A model generated the notes under the pieces. The model was not told the DNA's origin, searched no databases, and worked only from the letters and a program-made list of their open reading frames with translations. Both the position numbers and the translations under genes were made by a program. DNA of 64,000 bases from Bordetella petrii (GTDB lineage: Bacteria; Pseudomonadota; Gammaproteobacteria; Burkholderiales; Burkholderiaceae_B): contig WMBV01000028.1 in the NCBI GenBank assembly GCA_017745595.1, positions 1 through 64,000 of the forward strand, in the 5' to 3' direction. This document shows, one piece after another, positions 1 to 7,678 of this stretch. Position 1 is the stretch's first letter; the number at the start of each line of letters is the position of its first letter.

Positions 1-182
1 CCGCCACCGCCACCGCCACCAATGTCGCCGCCACCGCCACCACCGCCACCCGGAATGTTGGAAGCGTGCTTGCTGCCGCCGCCCCCGCCGCAGGCGGCAA
101 GCGCGGCTGCCAGCGCAGCCATCATGACCGTTCTGGCCAGGATACGTTGAACGCGACGTACGTCGGAAATTTGGGCTGACAT
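1..182 (-). CDS. Gly-rich lipoprotein, N-terminal part (cut by window edge)
   Basis: Starts with ATG at 182 behind a clear AGGAG ribosome site and runs off the window at base 1. The visible 60 residues are a basic N-terminus, a hydrophobic stretch and a lipobox ending LAAC. Two Gly runs follow, encoded by repeated GGTGGC triplets (the CCGCCA pattern in bases 1-60). This fits an outer-membrane-anchored lipoprotein with a flexible linker. Such N-termini occur in NalP/SphB1-type autotransporter proteases and in TbpB- or fHbp-like surface lipoproteins; which applies cannot be decided without the rest. The next gene upstream on the same strand encodes a TpsB-like transporter, so the two may work together (inference). 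Confidence 0.7.
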   Translation of the reverse strand, partial: MSAQISDVRRVQRILARTVMMAALAAALAACGGGGGSKHASNIPGGGGGGGGDIGGGGGG

Positions 183-490
183 GATTGCACTCCTGTAGGG
201 AACGATTCGGCGTCACACTGCGCCGGTCATGCCCTTTGAAGCACAATCCATGCCAACTTTTTGAAGCGACTCGAAACTGCCTGAAATCCCGGCCCTCGCT
301 ATCAATAAATAGCCGTTAAATCAATGAATTACAAGGAAATGGCAGATTTTCTCGGGATCGCGAAAATCCCAAATATGGGACGTTACGCATCCTGCGAATG
401 TTACGGTTTCAGGGGTATGACGTTACGTTACGGGCGATGTTACGTAACGTTGCGCGCGCCGCGGCAGCCCCCGCAAGGGCGCCGCGCGGG
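183..490. promoter_or_regulatory. Intergenic region with GTTACG repeat cluster
   Basis: These 308 bases lie between the TpsB-like gene and the lipoprotein gene and have no convincing ORF. The hexamer GTTACG occurs at 382, 400, 422, 427 and 439, and its complement CGTAAC at 443, so 439-448 is the perfect palindrome GTTACGTAAC. The cluster sits about 200 bases upstream of the lipoprotein start. A regulator-binding array is plausible but the cognate protein is unknown. The stretch 183-380 is moderately AT-rich and presumably carries the lipoprotein promoter. Confidence 0.4.
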
Positions 491-2209
491 TCAGAGAGCG
501 TCGTAGAACAGCGAATAGTTGGCGTTGAACCGCAGGTCGCGGTTGCCGTCGTCGACGGTGCGCGACCCCACCGGCTTGGCCACGTTCACATCGAACAGGT
601 AGTACTTGTCGTCGGTAAAGCGCATGCCCAGGCCCACCGACGACAGGTGCCCGGGATTGTTCCGCTGCACGGTGCGGTTGTTGTACCAGGTGCGCGCATA
701 GTCGACCATGGCGTAGGGCTGCACGTTGTTCAGGTACTTCCAGCCGACGCCGAAGCGGCGGTTGATTTCCGCCGATACGCCCACGCCCTTGTCGCCGCTT
801 TTCTCGCCTTGCGGATAGCCCATGGCATAGCGCCAGCTGCCGAACGACACCTGTTCCGAACTGGGCAGCACGTCGTCGCTATACTGGCCCGCCGCGCTGA
901 ACACCAGCCCGAACTGCGCCGGCAGGGTGAAGGTCTGGCGCAGGTCGAGGTTGTAGCGGGTGAAATTCAGGCTGACCTCGGGCACGCCCGTGTAGCCGTA
1001 GTTGGTGGCCACCTGCTTGTCGGCGCCCGCGGCATCGAAGCCTTGCGACACGCCCAGGCCGATTTCCGTAGAGCGGCTGGGCAGCACGTCGCGATAGCGC
1101 AGTTCGGCGGTCGCCGCGCGCACGTCCACATCCTGCTGCAGCCAGTAATCGTTATTGCGCGCTTCGTAGCGGTCTTTGGCATTGACGGCATAGACGCCCG
1201 CGGTCGCGGTCAGCGAACGCCGGTTGTTCAGCAGCAGCGGATAACTCAGCGCGACCGCCACCCGATTGTTGGTGACTTCGCGGTCGTAGCCCAGGCGCTC
1301 GACCGCGTCGTCCTGGGGCCACGATCGATAGTGGTGTGCGTTCACATGCAGGGCCAATCCGTCGGAGCCCAGCGGCACGGTGATGTCGGCGGCCACATAG
1401 CGCACGTCGTCGCTATTGAGCGGCACGCTGCTGGTCAGCCTGACTTGTTCGCCCAACGGCGTCAGGCTGTTGCCGGCCACATTCACCAGCGGCTGCATGC
1501 CGGTGCCCAGGTCGGCCACGCCGCCGTCGGCGGTGACCGGCCGCCGGGTGGCTGCCAGCACCAGTTCGGTGGCGCCGTCGGCGCGGCGCGGCAGGTCCAG
1601 GCTGGGTTGAAAGCGCACGCCGGGCACCGTGCGCATCAGGTTCAGCACGCGTTCCAGCGTGGCCTGCGTCAGCGGTTTTTCTTCTTTCAGCGGCGCGGCC
1701 AGGCTGTCGAGGCGGTCGCGCGCGTTGCCGATGTCGCCATCGATGCGCACGTTGCCGATATATCCCTCGACCACCGTCACCACCACCAGCCCGTTGGCAA
1801 ACGACTGGTTCTGCAGCAGCGCGAACGACAACGGATAGCCGCGGTCGCGGTACAGCGCCGTGATCTTGTCCACCTCTTGCACCAGGGCCGCCACGGTGGT
1901 TTCTTTGCCGGCCAGCGGCGTCAGAATGGCCGATACCTCGTCGAATGGCAGGGTGCGCACGCCCGACACATCGAAGTTGCGCGGCACGATGCGCTGCGCC
2001 AGCCGCGCCTGCACGGCCTGCTGTTCCGGCGTGGGGGCCTGCAGGCGGGGCTGCGGTTGCGGCGCGCCCGTATTGGCCGGCGTCTGGATGCGCGGCAACG
2101 CATCGACAGGGTTGCCCCGCAGCGGACCCTCGGCGTGGCTGTATGCACCGGCCATCAGGGCCAGTAGCGTGGAAGAAGCAAGAACACCGTTACGCAGGGG
2201 AGCTGTCAT
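491..2209 (-). CDS. ShlB/FhaC/HecB-family outer-membrane transporter (TpsB-like)
   Basis: About 572 residues. A signal peptide (to about residue 26) is followed by a Pro/Gln-rich linker, a ShlB-type POTRA region (roughly residues 75-155) and a C-terminal beta-barrel of alternating hydrophobic/polar strands ending in an aromatic-rich strand. TpsB proteins move partner proteins across the outer membrane in two-partner secretion. The barrel hairpin before the SGDKG motif reads YAMGY around residue 463, where family members normally have (V/I)RG(Y/F); the usual Arg is Met. I chose ATG 2209 because it begins a good signal peptide; an in-frame TTG lies at 2218. No TpsA exoprotein is visible; the neighbour is a lipoprotein. 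Confidence 0.8.
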   Translation of the reverse strand: MTAPLRNGVLASSTLLALMAGAYSHAEGPLRGNPVDALPRIQTPANTGAPQPQPRLQAPTPEQQAVQARLAQRIVPRNFDVSGVRTLPFDEVSAILTPLAGKETTVAALVQEVDKITALYRDRGYPLSFALLQNQSFANGLVVVTVVEGYIGNVRIDGDIGNARDRLDSLAAPLKEEKPLTQATLERVLNLMRTVPGVRFQPSLDLPRRADGATELVLAATRRPVTADGGVADLGTGMQPLVNVAGNSLTPLGEQVRLTSSVPLNSDDVRYVAADITVPLGSDGLALHVNAHHYRSWPQDDAVERLGYDREVTNNRVAVALSYPLLLNNRRSLTATAGVYAVNAKDRYEARNNDYWLQQDVDVRAATAELRYRDVLPSRSTEIGLGVSQGFDAAGADKQVATNYGYTGVPEVSLNFTRYNLDLRQTFTLPAQFGLVFSAAGQYSDDVLPSSEQVSFGSWRYAMGYPQGEKSGDKGVGVSAEINRRFGVGWKYLNNVQPYAMVDYARTWYNNRTVQRNNPGHLSSVGLGMRFTDDKYYLFDVNVAKPVGSRTVDDGNRDLRFNANYSLFYDAL

Positions 2210-2646
2210 GGGCCGCAATCAACAAAATGTGGCGGCTACGCCACGCTGTGCGCTCGCCCGCTACGTGAAACAAAATAAATATTAAGAATTCCGCATGTTG
2301 CCATACCGTTAAAGTATTACGGCAGGATTAGTAATAAAAATATACAAAAGTCACTTCCGTATATAGTTTTATGCGGAATAAATTGTCTATTTGTAACTAA
2401 TATGCTGCATTTTATTGATATTTTTGATCACTATCTGGATTTATTGGCCGGTTGATATACGATAGTCGGAAATATATACATAAATTACGTAATAACCCTA
2501 GTGCTATTTGACTGTTAATAGTTGAGACTATATCCGACGTTGTGAAATTTTTTGGCACGTCCAAGTTCGCGAATTCTTATTCAGAACAGGCGGCGTGCCA
2601 TCTCCAAAGATGGAATGGTGTAACAGGCGCAAGCGCGCACGGAAGC
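2210..2646. promoter_or_regulatory. AT-rich intergenic region
   Basis: From about 2265 to 2560 the DNA is strongly AT-rich against a GC-rich background, with many TATA/AATAAA-like stretches. It separates the divergent TpsB-like gene and the MHYT gene and probably contains both promoters. TTCCGCAT-like octamers recur at 2289-2296, 2355-2362 (TTCCGTAT) and inverted at 2371-2378. Such islands are typical targets of H-NS-type silencing and flank surface-structure genes (inference). No gene is supported here. Confidence 0.45.
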
Positions 2647-3480
2647 ATGATGATTCCCGGTGAGATCGTTCCCCTGTCGTTCTCCGCCGGCCTGGTGATC
2701 CTGTCTTTTCTGATCGCCGGCTATGGCGCTTACGTGGCCTTGAGCGCCGCCGCTCACATCCGGGCCGTGGCGGCCGATGGCCAGCCCTGGTTGCCCTATG
2801 TGGGCATCGCGGCCGTCTCGATGGGCGGCATCGGCATCTGGAGCATGCATTTCATCGGCATGCTGGCGCAAACCCTGCCATTCGAGGCGGGCTACCAAGT
2901 GGGGCTGACCGTCCTGAGCTTCTTGCTGGCCGTGCTGTGTTCCGGCGCCGCCTTGTGGTACGTGGCGCGCGCCCGCTTTTCCGCGCCGCGCTGCCTGGCG
3001 GGCGGGGTGATGGCCGGCCTGGGCATCGCCGCCATGCACTACGTAGGCATCGCGGCCTTGCGGGTGCCGGTGCTGTTCCAGTGGCGGCTGTCGCTGGTGG
3101 TGCTGTCGGTGCTGATCGCCGTGGTGGCGGCCACCGCCGCCTTGTGGCTGGCCTTCAACGTGCATACCACCCGGCAGCGCGTGCTGGCCGCCACGGTCAT
3201 GGCCGTGGCCGTGTGCGGCATGCATTACACCGCCGCGGCCGCCGGCGGCATGGTGTGCACCACGCCGCGCGAATTCTCCGGCCTGCGTATCGGCGGCGCC
3301 GCGCTGCCGTACGTAGTGTTCGTCTTGTCGGTTGCCACGCTGGCGCTGCTGCGCTGGCAACTACACCGCTCGTCCGAGCGCTTTCGCCAGAAGATGGCGC
3401 GGCGCATGGACGCGCTGATCGGACCTGGCGCCGCGGGTGCCGTGGGCAATGCGCCCATGGGCACGTTGCGGCGCGGGTAG
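2647..3480 (+). CDS. Stand-alone MHYT-domain integral membrane sensor
   Basis: About 277 residues with seven predicted membrane segments. Three MHYT-type motifs are visible (SMHFIGM, AMHYVGI, GMHYTAA). The family proposes that these bind a metal and sense O2, CO or NO. Unlike most MHYT proteins there is no GGDEF, EAL or kinase domain; the C-terminus is a short basic cytoplasmic tail. I chose the start at the ATGATG of 2647/2650, preceded by GGAAG; an in-frame GTG at 2542 would add a non-conserved extension read from AT-rich DNA. It lies just upstream of the Tad pilus locus on the same strand, so a link to pilus control is possible but not shown. Confidence 0.8.
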   Translation: MMIPGEIVPLSFSAGLVILSFLIAGYGAYVALSAAAHIRAVAADGQPWLPYVGIAAVSMGGIGIWSMHFIGMLAQTLPFEAGYQVGLTVLSFLLAVLCSGAALWYVARARFSAPRCLAGGVMAGLGIAAMHYVGIAALRVPVLFQWRLSLVVLSVLIAVVAATAALWLAFNVHTTRQRVLAATVMAVAVCGMHYTAAAAGGMVCTTPREFSGLRIGGAALPYVVFVLSVATLALLRWQLHRSSERFRQKMARRMDALIGPGAAGAVGNAPMGTLRRG

Positions 3481-3484
3481 GAAA

Positions 3485-3501
3485 CCCCGGCGGTGCCGGG
3501 G
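3485..3501 (+). terminator. GC hairpin after the MHYT gene
   Basis: Perfect 7-bp stem CCCCGGC / GCCGGGG with a GGT loop, four bases after the MHYT stop codon. No T-run follows, so it may be a weak terminator or an mRNA-stabilising hairpin before flp. Confidence 0.35.
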
Positions 3502-3573
3502 CTGGGTGGCCTGTCGCCAAATCCTGCGGCGGGGCCGGGGTTGTATGGACATGCGCATGCATGGGAGAAAGAA

Positions 3574-3747
3574 ATGAAAGAGCAGCTTGTGAAGTTTTGG
3601 AACGATGAAGACGGCGTGACGGCGCTGGAATACGGCCTGATCGCCGGCCTGATTGCTACAGCCATCATCGCCGCATTCGCATTTTTGGGTGACGGCTTGG
3701 AGAGTTTGTTTACGTCTATCAAGGGCAAGATGGTAATCACTGAATAA
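3574..3747 (+). CDS. flp: Flp-family type IVb pilin
   Basis: A 57-residue prepilin and the structural subunit of the Tad pilus. A short leader is followed by the cleavage/assembly motif G-VTALEYGL (Glu at mature position 5, Tyr at 6), then one hydrophobic helix and a short tail, as usual for Flp. ATG 3574 is preceded by GGGAGAAAG, a good ribosome site. The prepilin peptidase gene follows about 150 bases later and the assembly machinery after it. The gap down to tadV allows differential expression, which is common because pilin is needed in excess. Confidence 0.95.
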   Translation: MKEQLVKFWNDEDGVTALEYGLIAGLIATAIIAAFAFLGDGLESLFTSIKGKMVITE

Positions 3748-3877
3748 CAACACGATGCGGGTCGGTCTGGCCGGTGGGCATGCCTGTGTGGCCAAGGCAA
3801 GCCCCGCGTCTAGACCGGTAGAGGCAGTTCCGTCCATCGCGACCGGGCTGCCTTGTCCGCGGCATGCCGGGTGACAC
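3748..3877 (+). other. flp-tadV intergenic region
   Basis: About 130-150 bases between the pilin and peptidase genes, with no ORF of its own. It holds a distant inverted pair CGGTCT...AGACCG and GC-rich short repeats. I do not see a clear terminator or a sigma-54 -24/-12 element. Confidence 0.3.
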
Positions 3878-3895
3878 GTGGCTGCAGGAGAATGG

Positions 3896-4360
3896 TTGTG
3901 GTGGGTGCTCTTCGTTTGCTGGAATGTTGCGCTGCTGTACGCAGATGCGCGCCATCGCCGGGTGCCCAATCGTCTCGTCGTCGGCGCGGCCGTGCTGCAG
4001 ATGCTGTGGGCGGTGGCCGGGCTGTGCCTGGCCCAATGGCGTTATCCCCCTCTGTGGCCGGGCTGGGCGATGGCCCTGGCCGGGTTCCTGATGGCAGGCC
4101 TGTTTCTGCCCCTGTGGACACGGCGCCTGATGGCTGCCGGGGACATCAAGGCCATGGCCGCATACGGCCTGCTGCTGGGCGCATTCAAGCTGCTGCACGT
4201 GCTGGTGATCGCCAGCCTGCTGGCGGGGATGCATGCCCTGGTTTATGTGTGGGCCTCGTCGTTCCTGGCGCTGCCGCCGCGGCTGCGCCAGATTCCCTAC
4301 GTTGCCTATCTGGCCGTGGGCGCGCTCAGCGCGGCGTTTATGCCCTTGAGTTTGGCTTAG
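3896..4360 (+). CDS. tadV: Tad prepilin peptidase (A24 family, CpaA/TadV)
   Basis: About 154 residues and polytopic. This is the aspartyl peptidase that cleaves the Flp leader at the inner membrane. The two family Asp residues are visible in YADARHRRVPN near the N-terminus and in AAGDIKAMAAYG. It has no N-methyltransferase domain, as usual for TadV. I prefer TTG 3896, five bases after GCAGGAG; GTG 3878 in the same frame lacks a comparable ribosome site. The 3' end overlaps the next gene in another frame. Confidence 0.9.
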   Translation: MWWVLFVCWNVALLYADARHRRVPNRLVVGAAVLQMLWAVAGLCLAQWRYPPLWPGWAMALAGFLMAGLFLPLWTRRLMAAGDIKAMAAYGLLLGAFKLLHVLVIASLLAGMHALVYVWASSFLALPPRLRQIPYVAYLAVGALSAAFMPLSLA

Positions 4361-4800
4361 TGTTCGCGGCGTTCTTTCTGGTGCTGTATAGCCTGGTGAC
4401 TTACGGAATGATTTTCTCGGCCCAGCAATCGTTGAACCTGGCTGCGCAGGACGGTGCCCGCCGGGCATTGCAGTGGCAGGGCGGCGCTGCCCACATGCAG
4501 TTGCGGGCCGAGGCCGCGCGCAGCCTGGCCGTGCGGCAGGCGGACTGGGTGTCCAGTGTATCGGGCACCCCCGTGGCAGTGGCGGTTTGCGGGAAAAGCG
4601 GGCCCCTCAGCGTCACGGGCAGTGCCGCGTGCAGCGGCCTGCCTCTGGCGGATGACCAGATCGAAGTCAACGTCAGCTATCCGTACGGCGCTTATCCGCT
4701 GGTGCCGACGCTGCCCCTGTTCGGCTATGCCATCGTTCCGGACACCCTGACCGCACGCGCTTCGGTGCGCCTGAGCGATCTGGGCGGGAGCGGAGCCTGA
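4249..4800 (+). CDS. tadE: TadE-like pseudopilin/assembly protein (start uncertain)
   Basis: The conserved TadE N-terminus, RGVYALEFGLVF plus a membrane helix, is encoded from about 4330 in a frame that overlaps the 3' end of tadV. The rest is a periplasmic domain with a Cys pair (VAVCGKSG, AACSG). The only in-frame starts are GTG 4249, giving about 183 residues with a long low-complexity extension, and GTG 4360, which overlaps the tadV stop but would delete the conserved RGVYALEFGL motif. Conservation argues for translation upstream of 4330. TadE proteins are minor pilins processed by TadV. Confidence 0.75.
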   Translation: MGLVVPGAAAAAAPDSLRCLSGRGRAQRGVYALEFGLVFAAFFLVLYSLVTYGMIFSAQQSLNLAAQDGARRALQWQGGAAHMQLRAEAARSLAVRQADWVSSVSGTPVAVAVCGKSGPLSVTGSAACSGLPLADDQIEVNVSYPYGAYPLVPTLPLFGYAIVPDTLTARASVRLSDLGGSGA

Positions 4801-4801
4801 C

Positions 4802-5299
4802 ATGCGGCGACCAGGCATGCTCCGGTATGTGGGCGCGGCGCGCCAACAAGGTGTGGCCGCCATCGAATTCGCGGCAGTGCTGACGATGCTGCTGCTGATT
4901 TTGCTGGCCATCATCGGCTATGGCGCCATGTTGTGGACGCAACAGCAGTTGTCGGCGGCCGCCAGCGAAGGCGCCCGCGCGGGCCTGCAGGCCCGTTACT
5001 CGGGCAAGGCCGATGTGCAGGGCGTGGCCTGCGACGCGGCGGTCGGCTGGTTCGGGCCGGTTTCCCAAGTTGCCTGCAATCGCGCGGCGCTGCCTGCCCC
5101 CTGCGAAAGCTGGACGGGCGCGGGAGGCGCCCAGGTGGAATGCCTGGATGTCGTGCTGCGGTATGAAGTCGCCCAGTGGCCGCTATTGCGGCCCTTCCAG
5201 GGCATGCTGGCCTTCGTCACGGGCGGCAATGCCGAAAACCTGATCCCATCCACGTTATCAGCCCGCGCCATTGTTCAAATCACACAGGAGCCGCTATGA
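4802..5299 (+). CDS. Second TadE/TadF-like minor pseudopilin
   Basis: 165 residues. The N-terminal QQGVAAIEFAAVL motif and membrane helix (about residues 15-45) define a TadE-like protein, followed by a periplasmic region with four Cys that may form disulfides. It starts one base after the tadE stop and ends in an ATGA overlap with rcpC, so it is translationally coupled. Two or three TadE/F/G proteins per locus is the normal arrangement. Whether this is the TadF equivalent cannot be told from sequence alone. Confidence 0.85.
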   Translation: MRRPGMLRYVGAARQQGVAAIEFAAVLTMLLLILLAIIGYGAMLWTQQQLSAAASEGARAGLQARYSGKADVQGVACDAAVGWFGPVSQVACNRAALPAPCESWTGAGGAQVECLDVVLRYEVAQWPLLRPFQGMLAFVTGGNAENLIPSTLSARAIVQITQEPL

Positions 5300-6249
5300 C
5301 CGGCGCAAGTAAGATTCTCGCCGCCGTCCTGCTGGCGGCCGGCCTTGTATTGGCGATCTTGGCTTATTACCTGGCCAGCCGTCCGGCGCCTCCGCCCGCC
5401 CCCGCGGTGGCGGCGCCGGTGGCTGCCGAACCCGCGCCCGCCGGTGCCCGCTATCCCGTCGTGCTGGCGTCGTCCGACATTCCCGCCGGTACCCGGCTCG
5501 AGGCCGGCATGCTGAAAGTGCAGCAATGGCCGGTCGCGCTCAGCCAGGGTTATGCCAAGCCGGAAGACCTGGTCGATGAGGTGGCGCGCCTGGATATCGC
5601 CGCGGGCGAGCCCATCACGGCCCAGGTGCTGGCGCAGGGGCTGGCCCGCCAGCTGCATGCGGGCGAGCGTGCCGTTGCGGTGTCCGTGGACGAAATCGTC
5701 GGCGCGGGCAACCGCATCGTGCCCGGCGATTTCGTGGATGTGTTCTTCGCCTTGAAGAAAGACCAGGAAGTGCAGGGTAGCCAGGTGCGCTTGCTGCAGT
5801 CGCGCGTCCGGGTGCTGGCCTATGGCGCGCAGTCCATCGACGGGCCGCCGGTCGCGGCGGATAAGCCGGTGGTGCAACGCGGCTCGGCCGCGCCCGCGGC
5901 CCGTTCGGCCCTGTTGGCCGTGCCGGTCGAACGGGTCAATGAACTGCTGTTGGCCAGCCGTTCCGGCCAGTTGCAGTTGGCCCTGCGCGCGCCGACCGAC
6001 GAGGCCCTGCCCGATTTGGATCTGTTCGTTCCCCGGCAGCCCGTGATGCCGGTACGCAATGATTTGACCGGCGAGCAGCGCGCCGCGCTGGCAGATGCCG
6101 TGAACCGCGCCTATGCGGGCGACAGCCTGGCCCAGCTGGACGGCCCCGCGCCTCAGGCGGTGAAGCGTTCGGGCGCTGCCGCTGCCGGCGGCGGTGGACG
6201 CACCATCGAAATCCTGCGCGGCGACAGCGCGCAGCGCGTCCGTTATTGA
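5296..6249 (+). CDS. rcpC: Flp pilus assembly protein RcpC/CpaB
   Basis: 317 residues. An N-terminal membrane helix (about 8-27) is followed by an Ala/Pro-rich linker and an SAF domain (roughly residues 45-125), then an RcpC-type domain. It is periplasmic and works with the secretin, probably linking it to the inner-membrane complex. It starts at ATG 5296 in an ATGA overlap with the previous gene and is preceded by CAGGAG. It ends overlapping rcpA (TGATG). Length and order match the family. Confidence 0.92.
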   Translation: MTGASKILAAVLLAAGLVLAILAYYLASRPAPPPAPAVAAPVAAEPAPAGARYPVVLASSDIPAGTRLEAGMLKVQQWPVALSQGYAKPEDLVDEVARLDIAAGEPITAQVLAQGLARQLHAGERAVAVSVDEIVGAGNRIVPGDFVDVFFALKKDQEVQGSQVRLLQSRVRVLAYGAQSIDGPPVAADKPVVQRGSAAPAARSALLAVPVERVNELLLASRSGQLQLALRAPTDEALPDLDLFVPRQPVMPVRNDLTGEQRAALADAVNRAYAGDSLAQLDGPAPQAVKRSGAAAAGGGGRTIEILRGDSAQRVRY

Positions 6250-7673
6250 TGGCGCGCGCCGACTTGATCCGACTGCCCCTTCTTATGTCGATACCGATGA
6301 AATCCAGTATGCGCACCACTTTGCTTTGCTGCGCGTTGGCCATGGCCGGCGCATTCTATGGTGCTCCCGCCGCGGGCCAGGCGCGTCCGGCCGAGGCCGC
6401 CCCGGCAACGCCGGCCGTGCAGGACATCTCGCTGGCGGTCAAGGGCCAGCAACTGCTGCCCTTGCCCGGCACGCCCACTCGTATCGCAGTCGCCGATCCG
6501 GAGGTGGCCGACGTCAAGGTATTGCCGGCGGCGGCCGGGCGTCCCGCCGCCGTGATGCTGATCGGCAAGAAGGCCGGCACGACCGAGGTCCAGGTCTGGG
6601 CTCGCGGCAGCCGCACGCCGATGGCCTGGACGGTGCGAGTCAATGGCGCGGTCCAGGCCGAGCTGGCGCGCCGCGGCCGGGCCGGCGACGCGCAGGTCGA
6701 TGTGGCGGGCGCGCATGCGGTCGTGTCCGGTCACGCGTCTTCTGCCTTGTCGCACCAGAGTTCCGTGTCGGCCGCCGCCGCCGCGGTGGGCGATGCCAAT
6801 GTCGTGGACGTGGCGACGGCCGGAACGGGCGGGGTGGTGCAAGTCGAAGTCAAGGTGGTCGAGGTATCGCGCTCGGTGATGAAGCAGGTGGGCCTGGCCA
6901 TGGCGGGTTCCACCGGGGGATGGGGGTTCGGCACCCGCACGGCACCCGATGGTTTCTCGATTCCCGGAACGCTGGCCGGCAGCGTGCTCAGCGATGGCTT
7001 CAATCTCTTGTTCGACTCGAATCATTTCGGCGCTACGCTGCGCCTGCTGCAAAGCAACGGCATGGCGCGCGTGCTGGCCGAGCCTACGCTCGTGGCGCTC
7101 AGCGGACAGAGCGCCAGTTTCCTGGCTGGCGGCGAAATCCCCATCCCCGAATCCGGCGGCCTGGGCACGCAGAACGTGGTGTTCAAGCCGTTCGGCATCG
7201 GCCTGACGGTCACGCCCACGGTGCTGTCGCGCGATCGCATCGCACTGAAAGTGGCGCCCGAGGCCAGCGAGCTGGACTACGTCAACGGCATTCCCATCCT
7301 GAACGGCGAAACCGCCACACTGATCCCCGCCTTGCGCACGCGCCGGGCCGACACCATGATCGAACTGGGCGACGGCGAAAGCTTCGTCATCAGCGGCCTG
7401 GTCTCGCGCCAGACCAAGGCATCGGTGAACAAGGTGCCGTTCCTGGGCGAACTGCCCATCATCGGGGCCTTCTTCCGCGGCATCGAATATTCGCAGGAAG
7501 AGCACGAACTCGTCATCGTGGTGACGCCGCGCCTGGTGCGGCCCATCGCGCGCGGCGTGGCCCTGCCGCTGCCGGGCGCGCGGCAGGAACAGTCGGACTC
7601 TCTGGGCAACGCCTGGGGCTATTACTTGATGGGGCCCGCGGGCGGCCAGCAGGTACCTGGTTTTTCGCGGTGA
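6249..7673 (+). CDS. rcpA: Tad outer-membrane secretin RcpA/CpaC
   Basis: 474 residues. A signal region (hydrophobic CCALAMAGAFYGAPAAGQA) is followed by a pilus secretin N-terminal domain, a BON-like region and a C-terminal secretin domain. The secretin core is visible in VLAEPTLVALSG, in GGEIPIP and in the C-terminal EHELVIVVTPRLVRP. It forms the outer-membrane channel for the pilus. ATG 6249 overlaps the rcpC stop; ATG 6285 or 6297 are also possible and give a more typical signal peptide. Confidence 0.93.
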   Translation: MARADLIRLPLLMSIPMKSSMRTTLLCCALAMAGAFYGAPAAGQARPAEAAPATPAVQDISLAVKGQQLLPLPGTPTRIAVADPEVADVKVLPAAAGRPAAVMLIGKKAGTTEVQVWARGSRTPMAWTVRVNGAVQAELARRGRAGDAQVDVAGAHAVVSGHASSALSHQSSVSAAAAAVGDANVVDVATAGTGGVVQVEVKVVEVSRSVMKQVGLAMAGSTGGWGFGTRTAPDGFSIPGTLAGSVLSDGFNLLFDSNHFGATLRLLQSNGMARVLAEPTLVALSGQSASFLAGGEIPIPESGGLGTQNVVFKPFGIGLTVTPTVLSRDRIALKVAPEASELDYVNGIPILNGETATLIPALRTRRADTMIELGDGESFVISGLVSRQTKASVNKVPFLGELPIIGAFFRGIEYSQEEHELVIVVTPRLVRPIARGVALPLPGARQEQSDSLGNAWGYYLMGPAGGQQVPGFSR

Positions 7674-7678
7674 AGCAT

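Noticed and set aside
1-60. CCGCCA-type tandem repeat resembling a microsatellite or CRISPR-like array
   Set aside because: It is in frame with the lipoprotein gene on the minus strand and encodes a Gly run; there are no spacers.
2551-2575. TGGCACG resembling a sigma-54 -24 element
   Set aside because: No GC-containing -12 element at the required spacing.
3455-3467. GGGCACGTTGC resembling fused sigma-54 elements
   Set aside because: The 4-base spacer is missing and it lies inside the MHYT coding region.
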